NCBI RefSeq assembly: GCF_021440085.1
Contig: NZ_JAKCPW010000005.1
Coordinates: 186,001-250,000 of the forward strand
DNA length: 64,000 bases
DNA from: Dyadobacter sp. CY261
GTDB lineage: Bacteria; Bacteroidota; Bacteroidia; Cytophagales; Spirosomataceae
Direction: 5' to 3'
In this document: in pieces, positions 42,831 through 50,102 of the stretch
Layout: each line of letters starts with the position of its first letter
Numbering within the stretch: the stretch's first letter is position 1
The notes under the pieces: model-generated
What the model saw: only the letters and a program-made list of their open reading frames with translations
Databases searched by the model: none
What the model was told of the DNA's origin: nothing
Made by a program: the position numbers and the translations under genes

Positions 42831-43919
42831 TTATTTTTTTAAGAATATGGTTTTACCCGTTTTGGCAGCCTCCTTGGCTGTTTCAAGTATTTCTACGACG
42901 GTCACATTCACCGGCAGTCCGTACAGGTCGTTCTGGTCGAGTTTCAGGCGGCCTTGCACTACATCGGCCAGCACTGAGAACGGATCAGTGTAAGGAGCAG
43001 GACGCGGATCAAGTTTGAGTGTTTCCTCAGGTGCTTTTTCTTGCAGGCGTTGACGCACGACGGTCGGGTTTACAGCCACAGCGTAACCTTTATTGCCGTA
43101 CACTTCCATGTCCTTCCGCGCGAATGACCAGTTCCAGGAGCCCTGAATAATGCATTGCGCTTTGGGATATTGCAGAATAATAGATGCTTCATCGTCGACG
43201 TTCTTGTAAATATCCGGCTTGTTCTGATGCGTGACAGCCGTAATTGAAATCGGCCGCTCACCTTTCATGAGCCAGGTCATCAGATTTGCGCCATAGCAAC
43301 CAAAGTCGACCAATGCACCTGCGCCGTTTTTTACCGGATCAGTCAAAATCGCAAAAAATTCCTTGCTGACCCCTATTTCCTTTGGCCCCTGGTGGCCGTC
43401 ATTGACCATTACTTTCCGGATTTCACCCAATTTACCTTCCTGAATCAGCTGGTTCACATGCTGATTGCTTGCGTACCAGGATGTTTCATAATTAGTCAAA
43501 ACCTGGATATTGTTCTGCGTGGCCAGTTTCTGGATTTCCTTTGCATCGGCAAACGTCGTTGCCAGCGGTTTTTCCACCATTACATTCACTTTCCGCGGTG
43601 CACAGGCACGCACCACTACCACGTGTTCATTGATCGCCCCAAAGGCTGAAACAGCCTCCGGTTTCGTCTCGTCGAGCATTTTATTAAGGTCTGAATAAAA
43701 CAGCTTCGGATCGAGTTTATAGCGCTCTGTAAACTGCTTTACCAGATCGGGATTGGTTTCCCAGATTCCTACCAATTGAATATCGGTTTTGTCTTTACGG
43801 TTAAAAACCCAGCCGACGTGACCGTGGCTGAGCCCCGCTACCGCCAGGCGAACGGGTTTCTGGGCCATGGAAGAAAGGCTCAGTAATGCGAAAAAGAGGC
43901 CTGCAAGTGTTCTCATCAT
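42831..43919 (-). CDS. Secreted Gfo/Idh/MocA-family oxidoreductase
   Basis: A 362-residue protein with a Sec-type N-terminus (MMRTLAGLFFALLSLSSMAQ) ahead of the Rossmann start RLAVAGLSHGHVGWVF. The catalytic-type Lys motif is VMVEKPLATTFADAKEI. The C-terminal domain includes GAGALVDFGCYGANLMTWLM. Export of Gfo/Idh enzymes is common in Bacteroidota, where tightly bound cofactor allows periplasmic sugar chemistry. The motif GLSHGHVGW in place of G-x-G-x-x-G is a noticeable variation. It follows the ceramidase-like gene by 10 bases, so both likely share a periplasmic substrate route, not identified here. Confidence 0.85.
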   Translation of the reverse strand: MMRTLAGLFFALLSLSSMAQKPVRLAVAGLSHGHVGWVFNRKDKTDIQLVGIWETNPDLVKQFTERYKLDPKLFYSDLNKMLDETKPEAVSAFGAINEHVVVVRACAPRKVNVMVEKPLATTFADAKEIQKLATQNNIQVLTNYETSWYASNQHVNQLIQEGKLGEIRKVMVNDGHQGPKEIGVSKEFFAILTDPVKNGAGALVDFGCYGANLMTWLMKGERPISITAVTHQNKPDIYKNVDDEASIILQYPKAQCIIQGSWNWSFARKDMEVYGNKGYAVAVNPTVVRQRLQEKAPEETLKLDPRPAPYTDPFSVLADVVQGRLKLDQNDLYGLPVNVTVVEILETAKEAAKTGKTIFLKK

Positions 43920-43929
43920 TAGTTACGGT

Positions 43930-45282
43930 TTAGGATAATTTATCAATAATATCTTTAATCACTTCCTGCAAATAGGCACCATTGTACGGCCCGTACCAGC
44001 TCATGGTTTTAGTCTCGTATAAATCGCGGTTGAAATACTTATCGTGGGTTATGTAGCCGATGTAGCCGCCGTTGAAGCTGGTTACCATCAGGTTCAGGCC
44101 TTTGGTTTTGGCATAGGCATCGAGGCTGGCTGTAAGCTCCCCTGAAAAGTCGCACGGCATACCTACCATCAGAATATTACCAATCCGCAACGCTTTTACA
44201 AACACCGGGTATTCACCGAACGCTTTTTTGAATGCCCATGAGCGGAGCACGATGTTCATCGTCAGTCTCGGAGACGGCGCTCGGAGGGGAAGCGGCAAAG
44301 TAAGGGTTTCCACAATGGCATCCTTCGAGTCTTCCTTTTTTGTATTAGTGGACAACAATGCATTCTGAACACCGAACGCCTGGTTTTTCACTTCATCGAA
44401 GTCATCGGTACCTTTTTCAATCGGTCCCATGCTGCCTACAGCGCCGGCCATGTACATCGCAAAATTGTACCGGCCTTTTTCCAACGAATCCACGAGCGCG
44501 CCCGGGTAATCACGCGAGAGGACGATATTTTTGGAATTCAAAACTGTGGAATGCGCCGCGAAAGAACTCAGAATAGCCTTCTGCCCATTTCGTGTAACGA
44601 ATGCCGCTGAACGTATCTCTGGGTCGATGCCTCCCTCCTCTCCTACCAACCGGTTACGGATATCAAGCGAATCGAGCGATTCCAGATAGCTGAGTTGAAC
44701 AGGCTCCACCTTACTTTGTGCCTCGGTAATGGCCTTGTGGATAGCATTTGCAAGGTTTTCCACGATGGCGGGATCATATTTCCCCGAAAAGAACAGTGAC
44801 GAAACACCCGTTCCCCACCCGCCGATACTATTATGGCTGTGCGTGGCGCCGAAATAGATCTGTTCAAAAGGAATATCGCTGGGTTTGAGCCGCTCGCGCA
44901 ATGCTTTGATCACCGTCGGTGGAATAATAAGCAGGTCGGCAGCAATGATCGCAGCTTTGGTATGACCATTATCAATCACCATCGCACGTACATATACGGA
45001 GTCGTGCACGGCGGTGTATTGCCTACCTCTGCGGTTACCGTATCCGGCAGTCGGCGTTGGCGATGCCGGTGTGATATTGACCTTCGCCCAACCAGCTTGT
45101 AATGTGCCCGAAGCACTGCCAGTGTCGGGTTTCACACCGCCGATGAGCGCTTTCCATTCTTTGTAATAGGCCATTTGCTGATAGGGCGTATCATCCATGG
45201 TTGTGATCATGGTAGCGATGGCGACCACCAGCAAGAGCAGGAATACTCCGATAACTTTAAGTACTATGCGCAGCAATTTCAT
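43930..45282 (-). CDS. Neutral/alkaline non-lysosomal ceramidase N-terminal-domain protein
   Basis: A 450-residue protein with an N-terminal membrane anchor (RIVLKVIGVFLLLLVVAIATMI). The ceramidase-type region starts with LQAGWAKVNITPASPTPTAGYGNRRG and includes AAIIAADLLIIPP, IYFGATHSHNSIGGWG (the zinc-binding His cluster) and VLSRDYPGALVDSLEKG. The C-terminal Ig-like domain of true neutral ceramidases is not apparent. In Bacteroidota, which make sphingolipids in part, ceramide hydrolysis is possible. Many proteins with this domain instead occur with sugar enzymes, so the substrate is open. It starts the operon ahead of the Gfo/Idh and thioesterase genes. Confidence 0.82.
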   Translation of the reverse strand: MKLLRIVLKVIGVFLLLLVVAIATMITTMDDTPYQQMAYYKEWKALIGGVKPDTGSASGTLQAGWAKVNITPASPTPTAGYGNRRGRQYTAVHDSVYVRAMVIDNGHTKAAIIAADLLIIPPTVIKALRERLKPSDIPFEQIYFGATHSHNSIGGWGTGVSSLFFSGKYDPAIVENLANAIHKAITEAQSKVEPVQLSYLESLDSLDIRNRLVGEEGGIDPEIRSAAFVTRNGQKAILSSFAAHSTVLNSKNIVLSRDYPGALVDSLEKGRYNFAMYMAGAVGSMGPIEKGTDDFDEVKNQAFGVQNALLSTNTKKEDSKDAIVETLTLPLPLRAPSPRLTMNIVLRSWAFKKAFGEYPVFVKALRIGNILMVGMPCDFSGELTASLDAYAKTKGLNLMVTSFNGGYIGYITHDKYFNRDLYETKTMSWYGPYNGAYLQEVIKDIIDKLS

Positions 45283-45350
45283 GGATTGCGTATGGAAGAG
45301 TTCAGGTTTGACTGAAAAGGCGGGAAGCCCCGTTTTCTATTGATCACAAA

Positions 45351-45389
45351 AATACCCGGCAAACCAGGTTTCGGTTCATGCCGGGTATT
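45351..45389 (-). terminator. Rho-independent terminator after yceI
   Basis: Inverted repeat AATACCCGGCA (45351-45361) / TGCCGGGTATT (45379-45389), 17-base loop. On the minus strand it is followed by TTTTTG. It ends the YceI transcript ahead of the ceramidase-like gene. Confidence 0.8.
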
Positions 45390-45420
45390 AAATGTTGATG
45401 AAAATGTGTTTAAAGCCCGG

Positions 45421-45954
45421 TTAAGCTTCCTTCACAAGCTGGATATTGGCGATCAGCTTCACATCTTCACCAATCACAAGTCCTCCGGAATCAGTCAATT
45501 GCATATAATTCAGGCCATATTCCTGACGGCTGATACGCCCCTCTACCTCGAAACCAATACGGAGATTACCATTCGCATCCTTCTCAGCTCCACCATATTC
45601 GGCGTCGAGCTCGATAGGTTTGGTAACACCTTTCAGCGTAAGAAGGCCCGAGAGCTTATAATTGTCGCCTTTTACCTTATGAAAATAGTTGGATTGAAAA
45701 GTTATATGCGGAAATTGCTCAGCATCGAAGAAATCCGCCGAACGTAAATGGGCATCGCGCATTTCAACATTGGTATCTATACTGCTCACATCCAGTGAGA
45801 AATGTATTTCCGCGTTTTCAAAGTTATTAAAATCCGAAGTAGCCCCGCCTTCAAAGTTTTTGAAAGAACCTGTGATCGTCGAAATCACAAGGTGTTTGAT
45901 CTTAAATTGCACTTCTGAATGCGTGGGGTCTACGATCCATTTTGTAACTGCCAT
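45421..45954 (-). CDS. YceI-family protein
   Basis: A 177-residue protein with the YceI/lipocalin-like barrel. Blocks are TKWIVDPTHSEVQFKIKHLVISTITGSFKNFEGG, DVSSIDTNVEMRDAHLRSADFFDAEQFPHITFQS and GLLTLKGVTKPIELDAEYGG, then EYGLNYMQ near the end. There is no signal peptide, so it appears cytoplasmic, unlike E. coli YceI, which is periplasmic. The barrel is thought to bind isoprenoid quinone-like or other amphipathic ligands. It stands alone, with its own terminator. Confidence 0.92.
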   Translation of the reverse strand: MAVTKWIVDPTHSEVQFKIKHLVISTITGSFKNFEGGATSDFNNFENAEIHFSLDVSSIDTNVEMRDAHLRSADFFDAEQFPHITFQSNYFHKVKGDNYKLSGLLTLKGVTKPIELDAEYGGAEKDANGNLRIGFEVEGRISRQEYGLNYMQLTDSGGLVIGEDVKLIANIQLVKEA

Positions 45955-46137
45955 AGATGTATTATTTAAATTTCACTAAATGCTACTCGCCCTAAAATTA
46001 ACATTACTGACATAAAAACGTCGATAAAAAGGATTTAATTCTGGTCTGTGCGTATGTTCATGATAAAATAAATGGCACGTAATTTTTAATTAATTAAGCA
46101 TCATTACATTGAACTCAAATACTAATCCGACTCATAC

Positions 46138-46941
46138 ATGAAAATGAAGGGAAGAAGCATATTCACGTACGACGTGTATGCCCCCACCACCGTAACGACC
46201 ATGTTACGCCCCCGCCGTCAGGAAGGCCAATCGATCATTCAGGAAGGTTTCAACATAGAGCCCTCCGTTCCGTTTTCCGAGTACACCGACCTGTACGGCA
46301 ACCCCTGCCAGCGCACCATTTTGCCGGTTGGAAAGGTTACAATTTCCACGGAAGTGCAGGCTCAGGTAAACCCTACCAAACCGATTCCAAATCCGGCGCC
46401 TTCGTATATGCTTGTTGGCGACTTGCCCGACGAAGTGATGCATTACATCCTGCCTAGCCGGTATTGTGAGTCGGACCTGCACGAAGTTAATATGTTAGCG
46501 ATGGAAATCGCAGGAAATCTCACGCCGGGGTACGAACAAGTGGAAGCGATCCGGACATGGATTCATAGCAATGTCCGCTACCAGTATGGCATGTCGAACG
46601 CCGCCACCACAGCTCTAGATACCGCCCGCAGCCGGGTAGGCGTATGCCGCGACTTCACGCACCTCGCCATCGCATTATGCCGGAACCTCTGCATTCCCAC
46701 GCGTATGACGGTGGGCTACCTCGATAAGTTGAAAGATATGGATCTGCACGCTTGGTTCGAGGTATTCATCGGAGGCGAATGGTACACATTCGATGCCGTC
46801 CAGGAGAAAACCGAAGGTTACCGGATCGAAATCGCCCACGGCCGCGACGCTGCGGATGTAGCCATGGTTACCCAATACGGTAATGCGACATTGCAATCGC
46901 TACATGTCGAAGTGGAATTGCTCGAAGCCGAGCAGCAGTAG
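46138..46941 (+). CDS. Transglutaminase-like cysteine protease
   Basis: A 267-residue protein. The catalytic triad is visible: C170 in SRVGVCRDFTHLAIALCR, H204 in DLHAWFEVF and D219 in WYTFDAVQ. An N-terminal beta-rich domain (residues ~1-120) precedes it, with RSIFTYDVYAPTTVTTML and SEYTDLYGNPCQRTILP, typical of the bacterial transglutaminase N-terminal domain. There is no signal peptide. Proteins of this layout occur in the alpha-E/ATP-grasp/Anbu neighbourhoods; here it is 6 kb from the Anbu and alpha-E genes, so a link is plausible but not shown. Confidence 0.87.
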   Translation: MKMKGRSIFTYDVYAPTTVTTMLRPRRQEGQSIIQEGFNIEPSVPFSEYTDLYGNPCQRTILPVGKVTISTEVQAQVNPTKPIPNPAPSYMLVGDLPDEVMHYILPSRYCESDLHEVNMLAMEIAGNLTPGYEQVEAIRTWIHSNVRYQYGMSNAATTALDTARSRVGVCRDFTHLAIALCRNLCIPTRMTVGYLDKLKDMDLHAWFEVFIGGEWYTFDAVQEKTEGYRIEIAHGRDAADVAMVTQYGNATLQSLHVEVELLEAEQQ

Positions 46942-47210
46942 AGATGCGGTGGTTACCTGCGATAATACCTGCAACAGCTTATAAACGGATGGATTGCCGG
47001 TAATAACACCGGCAAACCGATAAAACAAAAGCCGGTACCGGAATCTCCGGACCGGCTTTTGTTTTATCGGTTTTAGTTATTGAAAATAGATGTTGATGCT
47101 GATCTTTGCCTGCCACCCTGGATGATTGTTGGTGATAACACCAACATAGGGGCTTGACACTAACAAATAAATGTGGCTTGGTTGCCGGTAAAACATCGGC
47201 AGCAGCTGGT
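46942..47210. other. Convergent intergenic region with a chain of hairpins
   Basis: 269 bases between convergent genes, without a supported small gene. It holds at least four stem-loops: TTGCCGGT/ACCGGCAA (46994-47015), the terminator at 47014-47073, TGTTGGTG/CACCAACA (47127-47146) and a TGCCG/CGGCA pair near 47183-47200. Several share a GGT-N-ATAACACC-like core. Confidence 0.6.
47014..47073. terminator. Bidirectional terminator between the transglutaminase gene and kbl
   Basis: A 23-bp perfect inverted repeat: left arm 47014-47036 (starting AAACCGATAAAAC), right arm 47051-47073 (ending TTTTATCGGTTT). The 14-base loop contains its own CCGG repeats. A- and T-tracts on the two arms fit both convergent transcripts. 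Confidence 0.9.
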
Positions 47211-48398
47211 TTAGATAACTCCCAGCTCCTTCCCTACCTTTGTAAATGCCGTCACAGCTTTTTCCAGATCACCTTGCTCATGCCCAGCCGAGATTTGCAC
47301 TCTGATTCGCGCCTTGCCTTGGGGTACTACCGGATAAAAGAAGCCGATCACATAAATGCCTTCGTCGAGTAACTTGGCTGCAAACTCCTGCGCCAGTTTA
47401 GCCTCGTAGAGCATGATCGGCACAATAGGATGCTCGCCGGGCAGGATGTCAAATCCCGCTTCGGTCATGGCTTTGCGGAAGTATTGGGTATTGCGTTCAA
47501 GCTTATCCCGCAATGCTGTAGATGAAGTGAGCAGGTCAAGAACTCTGATGGAAGCGCCTACGATCGAAGGTGCTAGTGTGTTAGAAAACAAATAGGGGCG
47601 TGAACGTTGACGCAAAATTTCCACGATCTCCTTTTTTGCAGCCGTAAAACCACCCGACGCCCCGCCCAACGCTTTACCATAAGTGCCGGTAATGATGTCG
47701 ATACGGCCCATTACATTTCGGTATTCATGCGTGCCACGGCCCGTTTTTCCCATAAATCCGGAGGCATGGCACTCGTCAATCATAACCATCGCTTTGTATT
47801 GGTCGGCCAGGTCGCATATTTGATCAAGCCGGGCAATAGTTCCGTCCATTGAAAACACACCGTCCGTCACAACCAGAATGCGACGACTTCCCTGGGCGTC
47901 TTCCAGCTGCTTTTTCAGGTCGGCCATATCATTGTGCTTGTAGCGAAAGCGTTTCGCTTTGCACAGCCTTACGCCATCGATGATCGAAGCATGGTTCAGT
48001 TCATCGGAAATGATAGCGTCCTGTTCGTTCAGCAATGGCTCAAATACGCCTCCATTGGCATCGAATGCGGCGGCATACAGAATACAATCTTCCGTTCCCA
48101 GGAATTCGGCCGTCTTGCGTTCCAGCTCTTTGTGAATATCCTGCGTTCCGCAAATAAACCGTACCGACGACATACCGAAACCATGCGAATGAATGGCTTC
48201 AATACCCGCCTGGATTACATCGGGATGCGACGAAAGACCGAGGTAATTGTTGGCGCAAAAGTTGAGCACATCCGCACCGTCGGTGGTGGCAATGTGTGCT
48301 GCTTGCGGCGTCGTGATTACACGCTCTTTTTTATATAAACCAGCCGACCGGATCGCTTCCAGTTCGTCTTGTAATTCTTGTTGAATGGTGCCGTACAT
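47211..48398 (-). CDS. kbl: Glycine C-acetyltransferase (2-amino-3-ketobutyrate CoA ligase)
   Basis: A 395-residue protein, close to E. coli Kbl (398), when started at the ATG at 48398 ([16 protein letters not shown]). The in-frame extension upstream reads repetitive CATTCA DNA and is not protein-like. Fold-type I PLP features are [17 protein letters not shown], the [19 protein letters not shown] block and the PLP Lys in [15 protein letters not shown]. It cleaves 2-amino-3-ketobutyrate with CoA to glycine and acetyl-CoA. It is the second gene of the tdh-kbl pair. Its leader consists of a CATTCACTCATT-type repeat described separately. Confidence 0.95.
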   Translation of the reverse strand: MYGTIQQELQDELEAIRSAGLYKKERVITTPQAAHIATTDGADVLNFCANNYLGLSSHPDVIQAGIEAIHSHGFGMSSVRFICGTQDIHKELERKTAEFLGTEDCILYAAAFDANGGVFEPLLNEQDAIISDELNHASIIDGVRLCKAKRFRYKHNDMADLKKQLEDAQGSRRILVVTDGVFSMDGTIARLDQICDLADQYKAMVMIDECHASGFMGKTGRGTHEYRNVMGRIDIITGTYGKALGGASGGFTAAKKEIVEILRQRSRPYLFSNTLAPSIVGASIRVLDLLTSSTALRDKLERNTQYFRKAMTEAGFDILPGEHPIVPIMLYEAKLAQEFAAKLLDEGIYVIGFFYPVVPQGKARIRVQISAGHEQGDLEKAVTAFTKVGKELGVI

Positions 48399-48535
48399 AA
48401 TTTTGAATGAGTGAATTAGTGAATGTATGAATGAGTGAATGTTCGAATAGTCGCGGTGAAACGGTGAATGAATGAATAGGACAAAAATATCCACTCATTC
48501 ACTCATTGACTCATTCACTCATTGACAACCTGATA
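48399..48535 (-). repeat. Low-complexity CATTCACT/AGTGAATG inverted array between tdh and kbl
   Basis: The last codons of tdh and the spacer consist of alternations of ATGAGTGA/ATGAGTCA. The part next to kbl is the complementary CATTCACTCATTCA type. The two arms face each other around a TATTTTTG box (48489-48482, minus strand). Pairing would form a long imperfect hairpin ending at the kbl start codon. Confidence 0.7.
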
Positions 48536-49477
48536 CTTCTTCCGCAACTCGCTAACCATCTCTTCTGTCATCTTATCGAGCGAGTACGTTGGCCGCCAGC
48601 CCCAGTCTTTTCTGGCCTGGCTGTCGTCGATTTCCTGTGGCCATGAATCGGCGATCGTCTGGCGGAAGTCGGGTTTGTATGTTATTGCAAAACCCGGGAT
48701 GATTTTTTGAATGCTTTGTGCAATTTCTTGCGGGGAAAAACTCATTCCGGCGAGGTTGTATGACGTGCGTACCGATATTTTTTCAGCGGGCGCTTCCATC
48801 AGACGCACGGTGGCATCCATGGCGTCACTGATGTAGATCATCGGCAACGTGGTTTCTGGTTTCAAAAAGCATTCGAATGCTTCGCCCTTGACGGCTTTGT
48901 GATAGATATCGACCGCGTAATCCGTGGTTCCACCGCCCGGCATCGACTGGTAGCCGATAATGCCAGGGTATCTCAAAGAGCGGATATCGACGCCGTAGCG
49001 TTTGAAATAGTAATTCGACCAATTTTCACCAGCCGCCTTACTAATGCCATAAACGGTGGCCGGATCCAGATATGACCACTGTTCGGCCAACGTGTCGATG
49101 CGATCTCCGAAGACGGCAATGGAGCTTGGGTAAAAGACTTTGCTTACCCCATTTTCCCGCGCCACTTCAAGTACATTGAAATAGGTTTGCATGTTGATCT
49201 GCCACGTTCGCAGTGGGTCCTGCTCGCCTTTCGCAGAAAGGATCGCGGCTAGATGGTAAATCTGCGTAATGCCATATTTTTTGACGATCGCCGCCATTTC
49301 ACCGGCATTGGTCGCGTCGAGTTGTTCAAAAATCCCGGTTGGAAATTCGGGCATACGGATATCCGTCGCCACTACTTTCCCCAGCCCGTAAATTTCCCTC
49401 AGATATTCTACCAGAACAGAGCCGATCTGCCCGTTTGCTCCTATTACTAAAACGCAGTCCGTTTTCATAAAAAACAA
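48515..49477 (-). CDS. tdh: L-threonine 3-dehydrogenase, SDR/epimerase type
   Basis: A 320-residue extended-SDR protein (ATG at 49477; ATG at 49468 is an equally good start, MKTDCVLVIGANGQIGS). NAD motif GANGQIG lies near the N-terminus, and the catalytic Tyr-x3-Lys is in VYGISKAAGENWSNYYF. The sequence resembles the NAD-dependent epimerase-like threonine dehydrogenases of Flavobacterium rather than the zinc-type E. coli Tdh. Genomic pairing with kbl makes the assignment strong: threonine is oxidised to 2-amino-3-ketobutyrate and handed to Kbl. The last codons run into the repeat array at 48515-48535. Confidence 0.88.
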   Translation of the reverse strand: MFFMKTDCVLVIGANGQIGSVLVEYLREIYGLGKVVATDIRMPEFPTGIFEQLDATNAGEMAAIVKKYGITQIYHLAAILSAKGEQDPLRTWQINMQTYFNVLEVARENGVSKVFYPSSIAVFGDRIDTLAEQWSYLDPATVYGISKAAGENWSNYYFKRYGVDIRSLRYPGIIGYQSMPGGGTTDYAVDIYHKAVKGEAFECFLKPETTLPMIYISDAMDATVRLMEAPAEKISVRTSYNLAGMSFSPQEIAQSIQKIIPGFAITYKPDFRQTIADSWPQEIDDSQARKDWGWRPTYSLDKMTEEMVSELRKKYQVVNE

Positions 49478-49640
49478 CTTTTGGGTAAAGCATAAATCAC
49501 TTGCAATTTCCCATTTACAAAAATTATTTTCAAGAAATTGAATATTTAGCAGGAAATATTACCGCACTATTTGATTCTTGAAGCAAATTTCACTTTTTGG
49601 ATAGCTATTTAATGACCATACCAGTAAATATTATTGCCTC

Positions 49641-50102
49641 ATGGAACAGTTGGACAAAATCGATACCAAAATCCTCCGCATCCTACAAAAAGATGCAAAA
49701 AAAACGACGAAGGAAATCGCGACAATGCTAAACCTGACGGTATCGCCGGTATATGAGCGGATCAGGAGACTGGAAAGTCTGGGTTATATCAAACAATACG
49801 TGGCCATATTGGATAAAAAGCTCATCAACAGACAGGTTACCACCATCTGCCAGGTTTCCATGCGCTACCACAATGAAGCGTTTATCGAGAAGTTCGAACA
49901 GGAGATTCAGGACCTCCATGAAGTGCAGGAATGCTACCACATGGCTGGGCAGGTCGACTTCTTGCTAAAAATCAACGTGGCCAGCCTCGACGAGTACCAC
50001 GATTTCGTGAAATATAAGCTATCGAAGATCGATAATATAGGCGTGCTCAACAGCACCTTCGTTTTGAAGGAGATCAAGCACACCTCGGAGTTTTACATTT
50101 AA
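49641..50102 (+). CDS. Lrp/AsnC-family transcriptional regulator
   Basis: A 153-residue protein. The N-terminal winged helix-turn-helix reads DTKILRILQKDAKKTTKEIATMLNLTVSPVYERIRRLESLGYIKQY, and the C-terminal RAM/ACT-like ligand domain contains EVQECYHMAGQVDFLLKINVASLDEYHDFV. It is divergent from tdh, with a 163-base shared upstream region. Lrp controls tdh-kbl in E. coli, so local control of threonine use by this protein is a reasonable inference. Its 3' end overlaps the convergent MG2/plug gene by 4 bases. Confidence 0.93.
   Translation: MEQLDKIDTKILRILQKDAKKTTKEIATMLNLTVSPVYERIRRLESLGYIKQYVAILDKKLINRQVTTICQVSMRYHNEAFIEKFEQEIQDLHEVQECYHMAGQVDFLLKINVASLDEYHDFVKYKLSKIDNIGVLNSTFVLKEIKHTSEFYI

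Noticed and set aside
48399-48494. N-terminal extension of Kbl to 48494
   Set aside because: It translates the CATTCA repeat to an Ile-His-Ser-rich peptide; known Kbl proteins start at the equivalent of 48398.
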